Below, one piece after another: positions 1 through 6,617 of a stretch of DNA of 64,000 bases. The DNA is from a virus. The stretch is from positions 62,001-126,000 of the IMG/VR virus record IMGVR_UViG_3300024520_000050. One strand, 5' to 3'. The notes beneath the pieces are model-generated. The model saw only the letters and a program-made list of their open reading frames with translations. It was not told the origin of the DNA and did not search any database. Every line of letters begins with the position of its first letter. Position 1 is the first letter of the stretch. Position numbers and translations under genes: made by a program.

Positions 1-1
1 T

Positions 2-226
2 GTAGATGATACACAAAGGTACTCATTAGATGGTAAATATGTTATTATTAAAACTACACCATCAATCATCAATATAAAAATTAATACAGGAGTTAGTAGA
101 GATACGATATTCCCGCCAGGACTTACTACTCAATTAACATATGAAGAAGCTCGTATTCTCATGACAACAGAGGATTGGCAAACAGATTTGAAAGTTTATA
201 AAAAGATAAACAATGGCAAAGAATAA
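2..226 (+). CDS. C-terminal fragment of an unknown phage protein
   Basis: An open frame enters from the left edge and ends at a TAA at 224-226, giving about 74 C-terminal residues. The fragment includes a stretch reading TPSIINIKINTGVSRDT and ends KKINNGKE. The last 14 bases overlap the start of the next gene, which suggests translational coupling inside the virion operon. No recognisable domain is visible in this tail. From its position just upstream of fibre/decoration-type proteins it is probably a virion component, but that rests on context only. Confidence 0.6.
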   Translation, partial: VDDTQRYSLDGKYVIIKTTPSIINIKINTGVSRDTIFPPGLTTQLTYEEARILMTTEDWQTDLKVYKKINNGKE

Positions 227-767
227 AATAGAAAAATCAGATGGGCATTATCTTGCAGGAACTGAAGTAACAGTAGATACTGAAATTAATTTTGTTAATA
301 CTTCAAATCCTGAAATAGATACAACTGGTGGAAGCTTTATATGGAAACTAATAACAGCCGTAGCTTCTGCATGGAAACTTAGAGATGATACAAAAGGACA
401 AGACATAATTACTATTGACAGTAGTACTGATACAGTAACAGCTAATGCTACTGATTATACTTTTGTAGGATTTGGTGCTGCAAGCGCCGCAACAGCTATT
501 GTATTTACAATTGAATCAACTAGTTATAATGCAGTCGCATTTGATTGGGTTGATATGACTACAGCTGGGACAGGTAAAACAGTTACATTCCCAGCTTCTC
601 CAGTTGCTGATGATATTATAAAAGTATCTAAAGCAGATAGCGGAGTAGGAGTAATTACCGTAGATGGTAATGGTAAAAATATAAATGGTGCTGCAAATGA
701 CACGATCAATAGTCAATACACAATTGTTTCGTATCAATATAATGGTACTGAATGGCGTAAATTTTAA
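213..767 (+). CDS. Putative virion fibre/decoration protein
   Basis: This 184-residue protein is rich in Thr, Ala, Val, Ser and Asp with almost no Cys, the composition of beta-rich phage fibre and decoration proteins. The middle alternates small and hydrophobic residues (for example TFPASPVADDIIKVSKADSG). The end, YNGTEWRKF, resembles the aromatic-NGTEW endings common in phage tail or head fibre subunits. It starts 14 bases inside the previous frame and lies 13 bases before the next gene, so it belongs to the same transcript. No enzymatic motif is visible. It could be a head fibre, tail fibre or capsid decoration protein; the sequence does not decide which. Confidence 0.5.
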   Translation: MAKNKIEKSDGHYLAGTEVTVDTEINFVNTSNPEIDTTGGSFIWKLITAVASAWKLRDDTKGQDIITIDSSTDTVTANATDYTFVGFGAASAATAIVFTIESTSYNAVAFDWVDMTTAGTGKTVTFPASPVADDIIKVSKADSGVGVITVDGNGKNINGAANDTINSQYTIVSYQYNGTEWRKF

Positions 768-780
768 AACAGTAATTTAA

Positions 781-1551
781 ATGGCATATACAGAAATATC
801 AAGAGATTTTTTAATCGAAGTAGCAAGAGGCAATGTACCAGGTCATTCTTTAGTACATAAGTTTGGACGAAACGCAAATGTACCTAATGGGACGTTTGAA
901 GGAGTAACTCAATTATCTGAATCATTTAATTTTCTAACAGCAGCAAGTACTGTAAGAATTAAAGCAGGAGGAGATGCTGCAGATACAGCTGCAGGTGCAG
1001 GTGCACAAAGTATTACAATAGAAGGTTTAGATAATACTGGAGCTTTTGCAACTGAAACAATTGCAACAGCAGGAGTTTCAGCAAGTTCAGTTACATCTAC
1101 AAGTTTTTGGAGAGTATTCAGAGCATATGTAGGAGATGGAGGATGTGGTACTTATGGTGCTGCAAATACTGCTAATATAGTAATTGAAAATGGTACAGGA
1201 GGTACTAATTTAATAATGATAGCTATCGAAGAAGGACAAAGTCAATATGGAGCATATGCTATTCCTCTCGGTAAAACAGGTTATTTATTAAGTGTGAAAG
1301 TTCAAGCAGATGGAAGTAAAGCTGCAGATTTTAAATTATGTACACGAAATAATCTAACAGATTTCACTACACCTTTTAGTCCTAATAGAATTAAATTTTA
1401 TTGGGATGGAGTTCTAGGATCTGATACTTTAAATCCAAATTCACCGTTACTATCAATGTCAGCTCTGACTGATATATGGGTAGAAGCCGCAGGTGGTGGA
1501 GCCCAAACAGAAGTTAGTATAGATTTTGAGATTTTATTAGTAGACGATTAA
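781..1551 (+). CDS. Putative virion structural protein, aquatic-phage type
   Basis: This 256-residue protein opens MAYTEISRDFLIEVARGNVPG and has a Gly/Ala/Thr-rich central part (residues about 60-135). A block follows reading FRAYVGDGGCGTYG, then GQSQYGAYAIPLGKTGYLLS. From memory this arrangement (an AYV block, GTYG, then a YxIPxGKT-like element before a beta-rich end) recurs in structural proteins of marine phages. That is family-level recall, not a search result. The C-terminal half alternates hydrophobic and polar residues as a beta-sandwich would. It sits between two other fibre-like genes, so a receptor-contacting or decorating role is likely. No catalytic residues are apparent. Confidence 0.5.
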   Translation: MAYTEISRDFLIEVARGNVPGHSLVHKFGRNANVPNGTFEGVTQLSESFNFLTAASTVRIKAGGDAADTAAGAGAQSITIEGLDNTGAFATETIATAGVSASSVTSTSFWRVFRAYVGDGGCGTYGAANTANIVIENGTGGTNLIMIAIEEGQSQYGAYAIPLGKTGYLLSVKVQADGSKAADFKLCTRNNLTDFTTPFSPNRIKFYWDGVLGSDTLNPNSPLLSMSALTDIWVEAAGGGAQTEVSIDFEILLVDD

Positions 1552-1561
1552 AATAAATAAT

Positions 1562-1843
1562 ATGTATAGGATAGATAAAACACAAGCTTTAACAATAGCA
1601 GGTACAGATACTTATACTGTTACAGCTACTACAACAATGAGTTCTTACATTACAGGTGAGGCTATATTATGTATATTTACTAATGCTAATACTGGCGCTG
1701 CAACTCTAAATGTAAACAGTTTAGGTGCTAAAGCTATTCAAAAGAATGGTGGTACTGCATTAGCAGCAAGTGATATTAACGCAGGTCAACCTTTTTGGTT
1801 AGTATATGACGGAACTGATTATCAATTAGTAGGAACTGTTTAA
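1562..1843 (+). CDS. Small tail-fibre-like protein
   Basis: This 93-residue protein contains TNANTGAATLNVNSLGAKAIQK followed by GGTALAASDINAGQPFWLVYDGTDYQLVG. The pattern N-[TS]-G-A-[AT]-T-L-N-V-[ND], then G-x-x-A-[LI]-x-K, then a D-I-x-x-G-Q-x-x-x-L-x-Y-D-G-[TS] block is well known in tail-fibre and tail-collar-like proteins of many tailed phages, where it forms a compact beta module. Here it makes up nearly the whole protein, so this may be a standalone fibre tip or knob. It is ten bases downstream of the preceding structural gene. Confidence 0.6.
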   Translation: MYRIDKTQALTIAGTDTYTVTATTTMSSYITGEAILCIFTNANTGAATLNVNSLGAKAIQKNGGTALAASDINAGQPFWLVYDGTDYQLVGTV

Positions 1844-1850
1844 ACTAATA

Positions 1851-1881
1851 TAAATAAAAATTAAATAAAAATTAAATAAAT
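1851..1881 (+). repeat. Short A/T tandem repeat before a fibre gene
   Basis: An 11-base unit, TAAATAAAAAT, is repeated two and a half times between the small fibre-like gene and the next fibre gene, ending just before its AATAATG start. It forms the A-rich leader of the start codon. It may be a slippage-prone spacer; no other function is evident. Confidence 0.6.
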
Positions 1882-1885
1882 AATA

Positions 1886-2770
1886 ATGAGTAGTTTATCA
1901 GTACAAGACGTTGACCTTATAGGAAGACTAAATGAATTTAGAGGAGCAGATATACCTTCTGCAGCTACAACAGATATAGCGATTGCTGATGGTAATCTTG
2001 TTCACGTAACAGGCACAACAACTATAGTAGGATTAGGTACAGCACCTCAAGCAGGATTATATAGAGTTGTAATATTTGACGGAGCATTAACATTGACACA
2101 TGATGTAGCTAAAATTAAATTACCAGGAGGAGTTAACATAACTACTGAGGCAGGAGATAAAGCAATCTTTGTATCAGATACCACAGCTATATGGGAATGC
2201 GTATCATACACTAGAGCAACAGGCGCTACTATAGCAGCAGATGCTATTGATACTGCAAACATTACAAACTTAGCAGTAACTACAGCCAAATTAGCCGTAG
2301 GAGCTGTAACTACAGCCAAAATCACCGCATTAAATGTCACCGCTACTGAAATAGCAAATAATGCAGTAACTACAGCTAAAATACTTGCTGCGAATGTAAC
2401 TGAAGCTGAGTTAGCTGATAATAGTGTTAGTATTAGAACTAATCGCTCTATGACAGTTGTAGCATTAGCAGATACAGTAACTACTTTGACTGCATCTCAA
2501 CTAGTCAATAGTAGTATATTTACTGCAGTACCAACAGCGGCAAGAATTCAAACTACTGATACAGCAGTCAATATAATTGCAGCTGTTCCTAGTTTTGCTG
2601 TAGGAATGCAAGTTGATTTTGCTATGATAAATACAGCAGCATTTACAGAAACTATTGCTGCGGGTGTGGGAGTAACACTAGTTGGCGATATGGTTACTAA
2701 TAATAGTTCTGCAACATTTAAAATATTAATGACAGCAGCAGCAACAGTATCTATTTTTAGAGTAACTTAG
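1886..2770 (+). CDS. Fibre protein with TTAK-type repeats
   Basis: This 294-residue protein has a repetitive centre (residues about 118-182) built of short units such as ANITNLAVTTAKLAVGAV, TTAKITALNVTATEIANNAV and TTAKILAANVTEAELADNSV. Repeats of this A-V-T-T-A-K-[IL] style are typical of trimeric phage fibre shafts. The N-terminal 110 residues form a Gly/Ala/Thr-rich beta-like domain, and the C-terminal part (about 200-294) is again rich in Ala, Thr and Val. The gene ends with TAG. It is the last of four adjacent fibre-type genes before the holin, and the repeats make it a likely variable host-recognition component. Confidence 0.6.
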   Translation: MSSLSVQDVDLIGRLNEFRGADIPSAATTDIAIADGNLVHVTGTTTIVGLGTAPQAGLYRVVIFDGALTLTHDVAKIKLPGGVNITTEAGDKAIFVSDTTAIWECVSYTRATGATIAADAIDTANITNLAVTTAKLAVGAVTTAKITALNVTATEIANNAVTTAKILAANVTEAELADNSVSIRTNRSMTVVALADTVTTLTASQLVNSSIFTAVPTAARIQTTDTAVNIIAAVPSFAVGMQVDFAMINTAAFTETIAAGVGVTLVGDMVTNNSSATFKILMTAAATVSIFRVT

Positions 2771-2799
2771 TAAGAAAATAAAACCAATTAATAATTATA

Positions 2800-2850
2800 A
2801 TGCGTCCTAATAACAATCGAATCAATATCCCTTATATTGATAATAAATAA
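2800..2850 (+). CDS. Possible 16-residue leader ORF before the holin
   Basis: A very short frame, MRPNNNRINIPYIDNK, starts at an ATG preceded by an A/T-rich tract and stops two bases before the holin ATG. It fills most of the 82-base gap between the fibre and holin genes. Its position would allow translational coupling of holin synthesis. It is too short to judge by composition, so it could be chance. Confidence 0.2.
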   Translation: MRPNNNRINIPYIDNK

Positions 2851-2852
2851 TA

Positions 2853-3455
2853 ATGAAAACACTTTTTGGAGAACACATATTTACAGCAATCTCATCTATG
2901 TTTGGGCATAAATCTTTACTCCTAATCAGCTTTGGTATAACTGGAATAATTTCAGCAATAAAATCATTTTTAAAAATAGAATTTCTTGGTTTCAGCATGG
3001 CTGTACTAGGATTCTTAATAATTTTGATAATCTTTGATTTTATTACAGGGGTTAAAGCAGCAAAATATAACGGAGAAGAACTATCTTCACGTAAAGGATT
3101 ACGTAGTGTTGATAAACTAATGTCATACTTTATGTTCATTTGTTTTACAGCATTAATGCAATCATTACTACAAGATGAAAACTATCTATGGAGTATATGG
3201 TTAATATCTAATTTTAAAATATTAGTATTCGCTTCTATTTTCTTATGGGAGTTCCATTCAATTGGAGAAAACATTAAAAAAAGATATGGAAGTAAGCCTC
3301 GTATATTTACAGTACTTGATGTAATAACTAGAATCCTTGAGAGAAAAGTTATACATAAAATAGATAAAAATGCAGTTATCCCTGCAATGAAAGATGAAAT
3401 AAAAGAACTAGAAGAAGTCATCATAGAAGATGAACTTAACAAAGAAAATATTTAG
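2853..3455 (+). CDS. Holin (phage holin family 4-like)
   Basis: This 200-residue protein has several hydrophobic segments: residues about 24-40, then a strong one (about 46-65, GFSMAVLGFLIILIIFDFIT), then about 90-105 and 116-133. The element FDFITGVKAAKYNGEELSS, followed by a basic loop and another membrane segment, is the hallmark of the toxin-secretion/phage-lysis holin family (D-x-x-T-G-x-x-x-A). Members oligomerise in the inner membrane and form lesions that time lysis. The C-terminus is charged and predicted helical (MKDEIKELEEVIIEDE). A terminator hairpin follows 26 bases downstream, so the holin closes the fibre transcription unit. Confidence 0.8.
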   Translation: MKTLFGEHIFTAISSMFGHKSLLLISFGITGIISAIKSFLKIEFLGFSMAVLGFLIILIIFDFITGVKAAKYNGEELSSRKGLRSVDKLMSYFMFICFTALMQSLLQDENYLWSIWLISNFKILVFASIFLWEFHSIGENIKKRYGSKPRIFTVLDVITRILERKVIHKIDKNAVIPAMKDEIKELEEVIIEDELNKENI

Positions 3456-3481
3456 TTAGTTAGTTACAGCCTTATTTTTAC

Positions 3482-3511
3482 AGCCTCTATTTATTCAAAT
3501 AGAGGCTTTTT
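3482..3511 (+). terminator. Rho-independent terminator after the holin
   Basis: A perfect 11-bp stem, AGCCTCTATTT with AAATAGAGGCT, closes a 4-base loop ATTC and is followed directly by TTTT. Strand and location fit termination of the fibre/holin unit. Confidence 0.85.
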
Positions 3512-3535
3512 CATTTATTGCCCCCTTTAAGTCAA

Positions 3536-3553
3536 GTAATATGTGTATATTAC
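3536..3553. promoter_or_regulatory. 18-bp palindrome, possible operator
   Basis: GTAATAT and ATATTAC form a perfect inverted repeat around GTGT. It lies between the terminator that ends the holin unit and the start of the nuclease gene 28 bases downstream. A fresh promoter for the tail module is expected here. The dyad could be a repressor or activator site, or a small hairpin in the leader. No clear TAnnTTTG Bacteroidota -7 box was found beside it. Confidence 0.35.
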
Positions 3554-3580
3554 ATCATTACTAACTAATTAACATAAATA

Positions 3581-4522
3581 ATGAAAAATTTCAATAATTC
3601 TCCTAAGATAGAAAGAATTAAAAACAAAATAAATAAAGCTTTTTCTGGTCTAGCATTTGATGAAGAATCTCATACTTATATGGTTAATGGTAAACAGTTG
3701 ATATCTGTTACAACCTATTTAAAACGCTTCTCAGACTCGTTTAATTCATACTTTGCATCAGAAGCTAAAGGTAAAAAGATGATACGTTTAAACAGTACTG
3801 ACAAGCGTACAGGTCAATACTACAGACAACGTTGGAAGTTTATCCGTGATGAAGCTGCTTTTATGGGAAGTCGAGTTCACTTATTTGCAGAAACAGCACC
3901 TCATTTTGATACTCCAATTGATTGGAGAGAACAAGCTGTTTTAGATTTCTATGAATGGTTGCCTGCAAAATATGAAGTGTTATTTTTAGAATTAAGAGTA
4001 TATGATGAAGATACAGTTCATGCTGGTACGGTTGATGGATTGGCATTAAATACTGAAACAGATAAATTAGTTATTTTTGATTGGAAGACTAATAAACGTA
4101 ATATCAATGAATTATATAAGAATAAGAACTTCAAAGGTGCATTTAAACATCTTAAAGCTACATCATTAAATAAGTTCTCAATTCAACTATCTGATTACTC
4201 ACATGTAATTACTAAAAATACAGGATATGAATTTGAAGATAGATGGGTTATATGGTTAAGAGATACTCCAGTAAATAAGAAAGACTCTGATAGAAATTCA
4301 GATTACACTGTAAAACGTGTCAAGCCGGACGTAGATCAACCTAATTTTAAAATATATAAAGTTAAAGATTACACTAAAGAAATAGCATTAAGTTATAGTA
4401 AAACTAAAAAGGAGCTTAGAGAAAAATCTAAACCTGCTGTAGTTAAAAAGAGCTTATTTGCAAAGACACAAGATACGTCTTATAAAAGTAAAAAGAAAAA
4501 AGGTTTATTTTCAAAAAAATAA
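3581..4522 (+). CDS. PD-(D/E)XK nuclease in the virion module
   Basis: This 313-residue protein shows the RecB/Cas4-type PD-(D/E)XK arrangement. An upstream helix reads FMGSRVHLFAE, an acidic segment ELRVYDED follows, then GTVDGLA with D152, and then IFDWKTNK with D167 and K169 as the D-x-K pair. A later QLSDYSHV segment provides the usual Q/Y motif on the last helix. Such enzymes cut DNA with a divalent metal. The C-terminal 60 residues are Lys-rich. Nucleases of this fold are found beside tail genes in crAss-like phages, where a packaging or DNA-processing role is suspected but not established. The next gene starts 3 bases after its stop. The fold is clear; the biological role is uncertain. 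Confidence 0.75.
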   Translation: MKNFNNSPKIERIKNKINKAFSGLAFDEESHTYMVNGKQLISVTTYLKRFSDSFNSYFASEAKGKKMIRLNSTDKRTGQYYRQRWKFIRDEAAFMGSRVHLFAETAPHFDTPIDWREQAVLDFYEWLPAKYEVLFLELRVYDEDTVHAGTVDGLALNTETDKLVIFDWKTNKRNINELYKNKNFKGAFKHLKATSLNKFSIQLSDYSHVITKNTGYEFEDRWVIWLRDTPVNKKDSDRNSDYTVKRVKPDVDQPNFKIYKVKDYTKEIALSYSKTKKELREKSKPAVVKKSLFAKTQDTSYKSKKKKGLFSKK

Positions 4523-4525
4523 TAA

Positions 4526-5218
4526 ATGGCAAATTTATCAATACAAGGTATAGTTGATTTAGTTCGTGAAGCTGTTAGAGAAATATCTGATGATAGTGTT
4601 TATCCAGATAAATACATCTTTAGATTAGTTCTAGAAGCTCGAGCAGAATTATTAGATCAAATGAAAAAGCAGAATAAAGAATTTAGTCCATGGCTATATC
4701 AACGATTCTGTTTAAAATTATGTCCATCTACATTTATTGAATGTGGGTGTGCACCATATAGTTTTGCATGTACAGTTTATAAAAGCGTGAATCCATTACC
4801 TCAACCTATTGGTAATGATTCATTAGAATTAAATATTAGTGAATTATTCGGTGACCACATTAATCGTGTTACAGAAAAACAATATAGACTATTAAAAGAT
4901 AGAAAGTATAGACGTTCATATTACTATTATATTGGTGATGTACAAGGTGCTAAACATCTATTTATATTAAGTGAAAATACTGTTATACCACCTAAATATA
5001 TTAAAGCTGAAGGAATATTTGAAGATCCAGCTGATGTATTATCATTTGCATGTTCAGATTCTGCATGTCCGAAATTATCAGGAACAGGATTTCCTTTTAC
5101 ATTGGCAAAAGAATCTGCATTAATTAAAATGGTGGTAGAATCATTATTAGCATCTAAAAAACTACCTGAAGATTTATCCAATGATGCTAAATCAACACCT
5201 GACCAACTAATTATATAA
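4526..5218 (+). CDS. Putative tail ring/adaptor protein (crAss-like)
   Basis: This 230-residue protein begins ANLSIQGIVDLVREAVREIS, a helical opening typical of head-tail adaptor proteins. It continues with helices (DKYIFRLVLEARAELLDQM), a Cys-containing beta-like middle and a helical end. In crAss-like phages an adaptor-fold ring protein precedes the IHF-like gene and the second ring protein, which is the order seen here. No enzymatic motif is visible. Its stop overlaps the next start by one base (TAATG), so translation is probably coupled. The assignment depends mainly on order and general fold, not on motif identity. Confidence 0.5.
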   Translation: MANLSIQGIVDLVREAVREISDDSVYPDKYIFRLVLEARAELLDQMKKQNKEFSPWLYQRFCLKLCPSTFIECGCAPYSFACTVYKSVNPLPQPIGNDSLELNISELFGDHINRVTEKQYRLLKDRKYRRSYYYYIGDVQGAKHLFILSENTVIPPKYIKAEGIFEDPADVLSFACSDSACPKLSGTGFPFTLAKESALIKMVVESLLASKKLPEDLSNDAKSTPDQLII

Positions 5219-5757
5219 TGATTGACAAAAGAGTATCTAGTATAGGTATGAGTTGTAAAACTTTACCTTATAAAAATGAACCTAAACATAAGAGACATTT
5301 ATCAGATAAGTTGTATAAAAACATATTAAACTTATTCTTTAAGAAGATAGTATATTATATGATACGTGATGGAAGTAAGTTTGTGATACCACAATTTCTA
5401 GGTACACTACAAATTACTAGATACAACTATGATCGTCAAGCAAAGAAATACAGAAATGGTGAAACTAAACGTGGACGCATCATGGTTGATTTTCATGCAA
5501 CTAAAAAGTTAAAGGAGCAAGGTATTAATAAGACTGTTAAACATACTTGTAGAACAACAGGAGGTTATTGGTGGAAACTACATTGGTTCAAAGCACACTA
5601 TGCTAGATTTCGTACACAAAGATTATACAGCATAAAGTTTTCTAGACCAAATGTAAGACCAAATACATATAATAAAGATAATCCAAAGTTATCAGTAGTT
5701 CCATACTTTAGAGATAAAGGATGGGAAATCTATGCAGAGATAACACCAAAAAGATAA
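5218..5757 (+). CDS. IHF/HU-like DNA-binding protein in the tail operon
   Basis: This 179-residue protein is strongly basic. Residues about 30-75 read LSDKLYKNILNLFFKKIVYY then DGSKFVIPQFLGTLQITRYN. This matches the IHF/HU pattern of an FF-containing helix, a G-x-x-[VF]-x-[LI]-P-x-[FL]-G-T turn and a strand leading to a basic arm. The C-terminal half (GYWWKLHWFKAHYARFR) is an extension absent from bacterial IHF. IHF-like proteins between tail genes are a recognised feature of crAss-like phages and may bind the DNA end in the portal or tail, or bend DNA during packaging. Start and stop overlap or abut both neighbours. Confidence 0.6.
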   Translation: MIDKRVSSIGMSCKTLPYKNEPKHKRHLSDKLYKNILNLFFKKIVYYMIRDGSKFVIPQFLGTLQITRYNYDRQAKKYRNGETKRGRIMVDFHATKKLKEQGINKTVKHTCRTTGGYWWKLHWFKAHYARFRTQRLYSIKFSRPNVRPNTYNKDNPKLSVVPYFRDKGWEIYAEITPKR

Positions 5758-5759
5758 AA

Positions 5760-6617
5760 ATGATTAAATCAAAATTAATACCAATTACAAGTGTATTAAA
5801 AGATATATATTTACTAACAAATGAGAGTTCTGTCACTGAAGATTTAGTGATGGAATTTGCTATAAGAGGAATGGAACACTTAGCAGTTAATCAAACATAC
5901 GAAAGAGCAGTATGTGTATTACCTGTAGTTAATAGCCAAGCTTCATATCCTAAAGGAATGTATGGTATTCATTCAGTTCTTGGTAATAGTGATCCTAGTG
6001 ATGATACTGTTAAATATTTAGTTACATCAACTACATCACTTGCAGTAACTGAAGATGATCTTACATTTGAAATAGTAGATGATCCTGATGGATCTACATT
6101 ATATAAATTAATAGATTTCAAGTCTATTAATTTTGCTCAGAGTGGATGGAAATACTTATCTCTATCTAATAGTCCTTGGGACAAATCTATAGTTTGTGCA
6201 GATTCTGTAAATTTATCATCATGTTGTGATGATTGGTTCTTACCAGATAATGCAAATAATAGATTCATTCTATCATTTGATTACGGTCATATTGCAGTAT
6301 CATATTTTAGATTCCCACAAGATGATAAAGGTAACTTCCTAATTCCTGATCATCCACTTGTAGCTGAAGCATTAGAGTCATATGTATTTTCTAAAATATA
6401 TCAACGTATGTGGCATAGTTCGCAACAAGGTGCTCAACAAAAATACTATCACTATTTAGAAAAGTGGCAACAACTCGCCGCAGCTGCAACAGGTGAATTA
6501 AGAATGTTAAGTTTACCAGGATATGTTAATTTAACTAAAGATAATACATTCTTCAAAGACTATGCGGCTACCAAAATGTATGGTGGTTGGGGACGTCAAC
6601 GTACTAATTTTAGATAA
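5760..6617 (+). CDS. Putative second tail ring/adaptor protein
   Basis: The frame opens at 5721, inside the previous gene, but the better start is the ATG at 5760. It lies directly after the TAA of the IHF-like gene and gives 285 residues beginning MIKSKLIPITSVLKDIYLLT. The N-terminal helices (about residues 8-40) resemble tailed-phage adaptor proteins. The middle is beta-rich, and the C-terminus contains a helical YVFSKIYQRMWH region and a QKYYHYLEKWQQLAAAATGE helix. Its place between the IHF-like gene and the very large muzzle-like protein matches the crAss-like tail order. Its stop overlaps the next start (TAATG). Confidence 0.55.
   Translation: MIKSKLIPITSVLKDIYLLTNESSVTEDLVMEFAIRGMEHLAVNQTYERAVCVLPVVNSQASYPKGMYGIHSVLGNSDPSDDTVKYLVTSTTSLAVTEDDLTFEIVDDPDGSTLYKLIDFKSINFAQSGWKYLSLSNSPWDKSIVCADSVNLSSCCDDWFLPDNANNRFILSFDYGHIAVSYFRFPQDDKGNFLIPDHPLVAEALESYVFSKIYQRMWHSSQQGAQQKYYHYLEKWQQLAAAATGELRMLSLPGYVNLTKDNTFFKDYAATKMYGGWGRQRTNFR

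Noticed and set aside
5721-5759. Upstream start for the second ring/adaptor protein (MGNLCRDNTKK...)
   Set aside because: It would overlap the IHF-like gene by 37 bases; the ATG at 5760 follows that gene's stop directly and gives a natural N-terminus.
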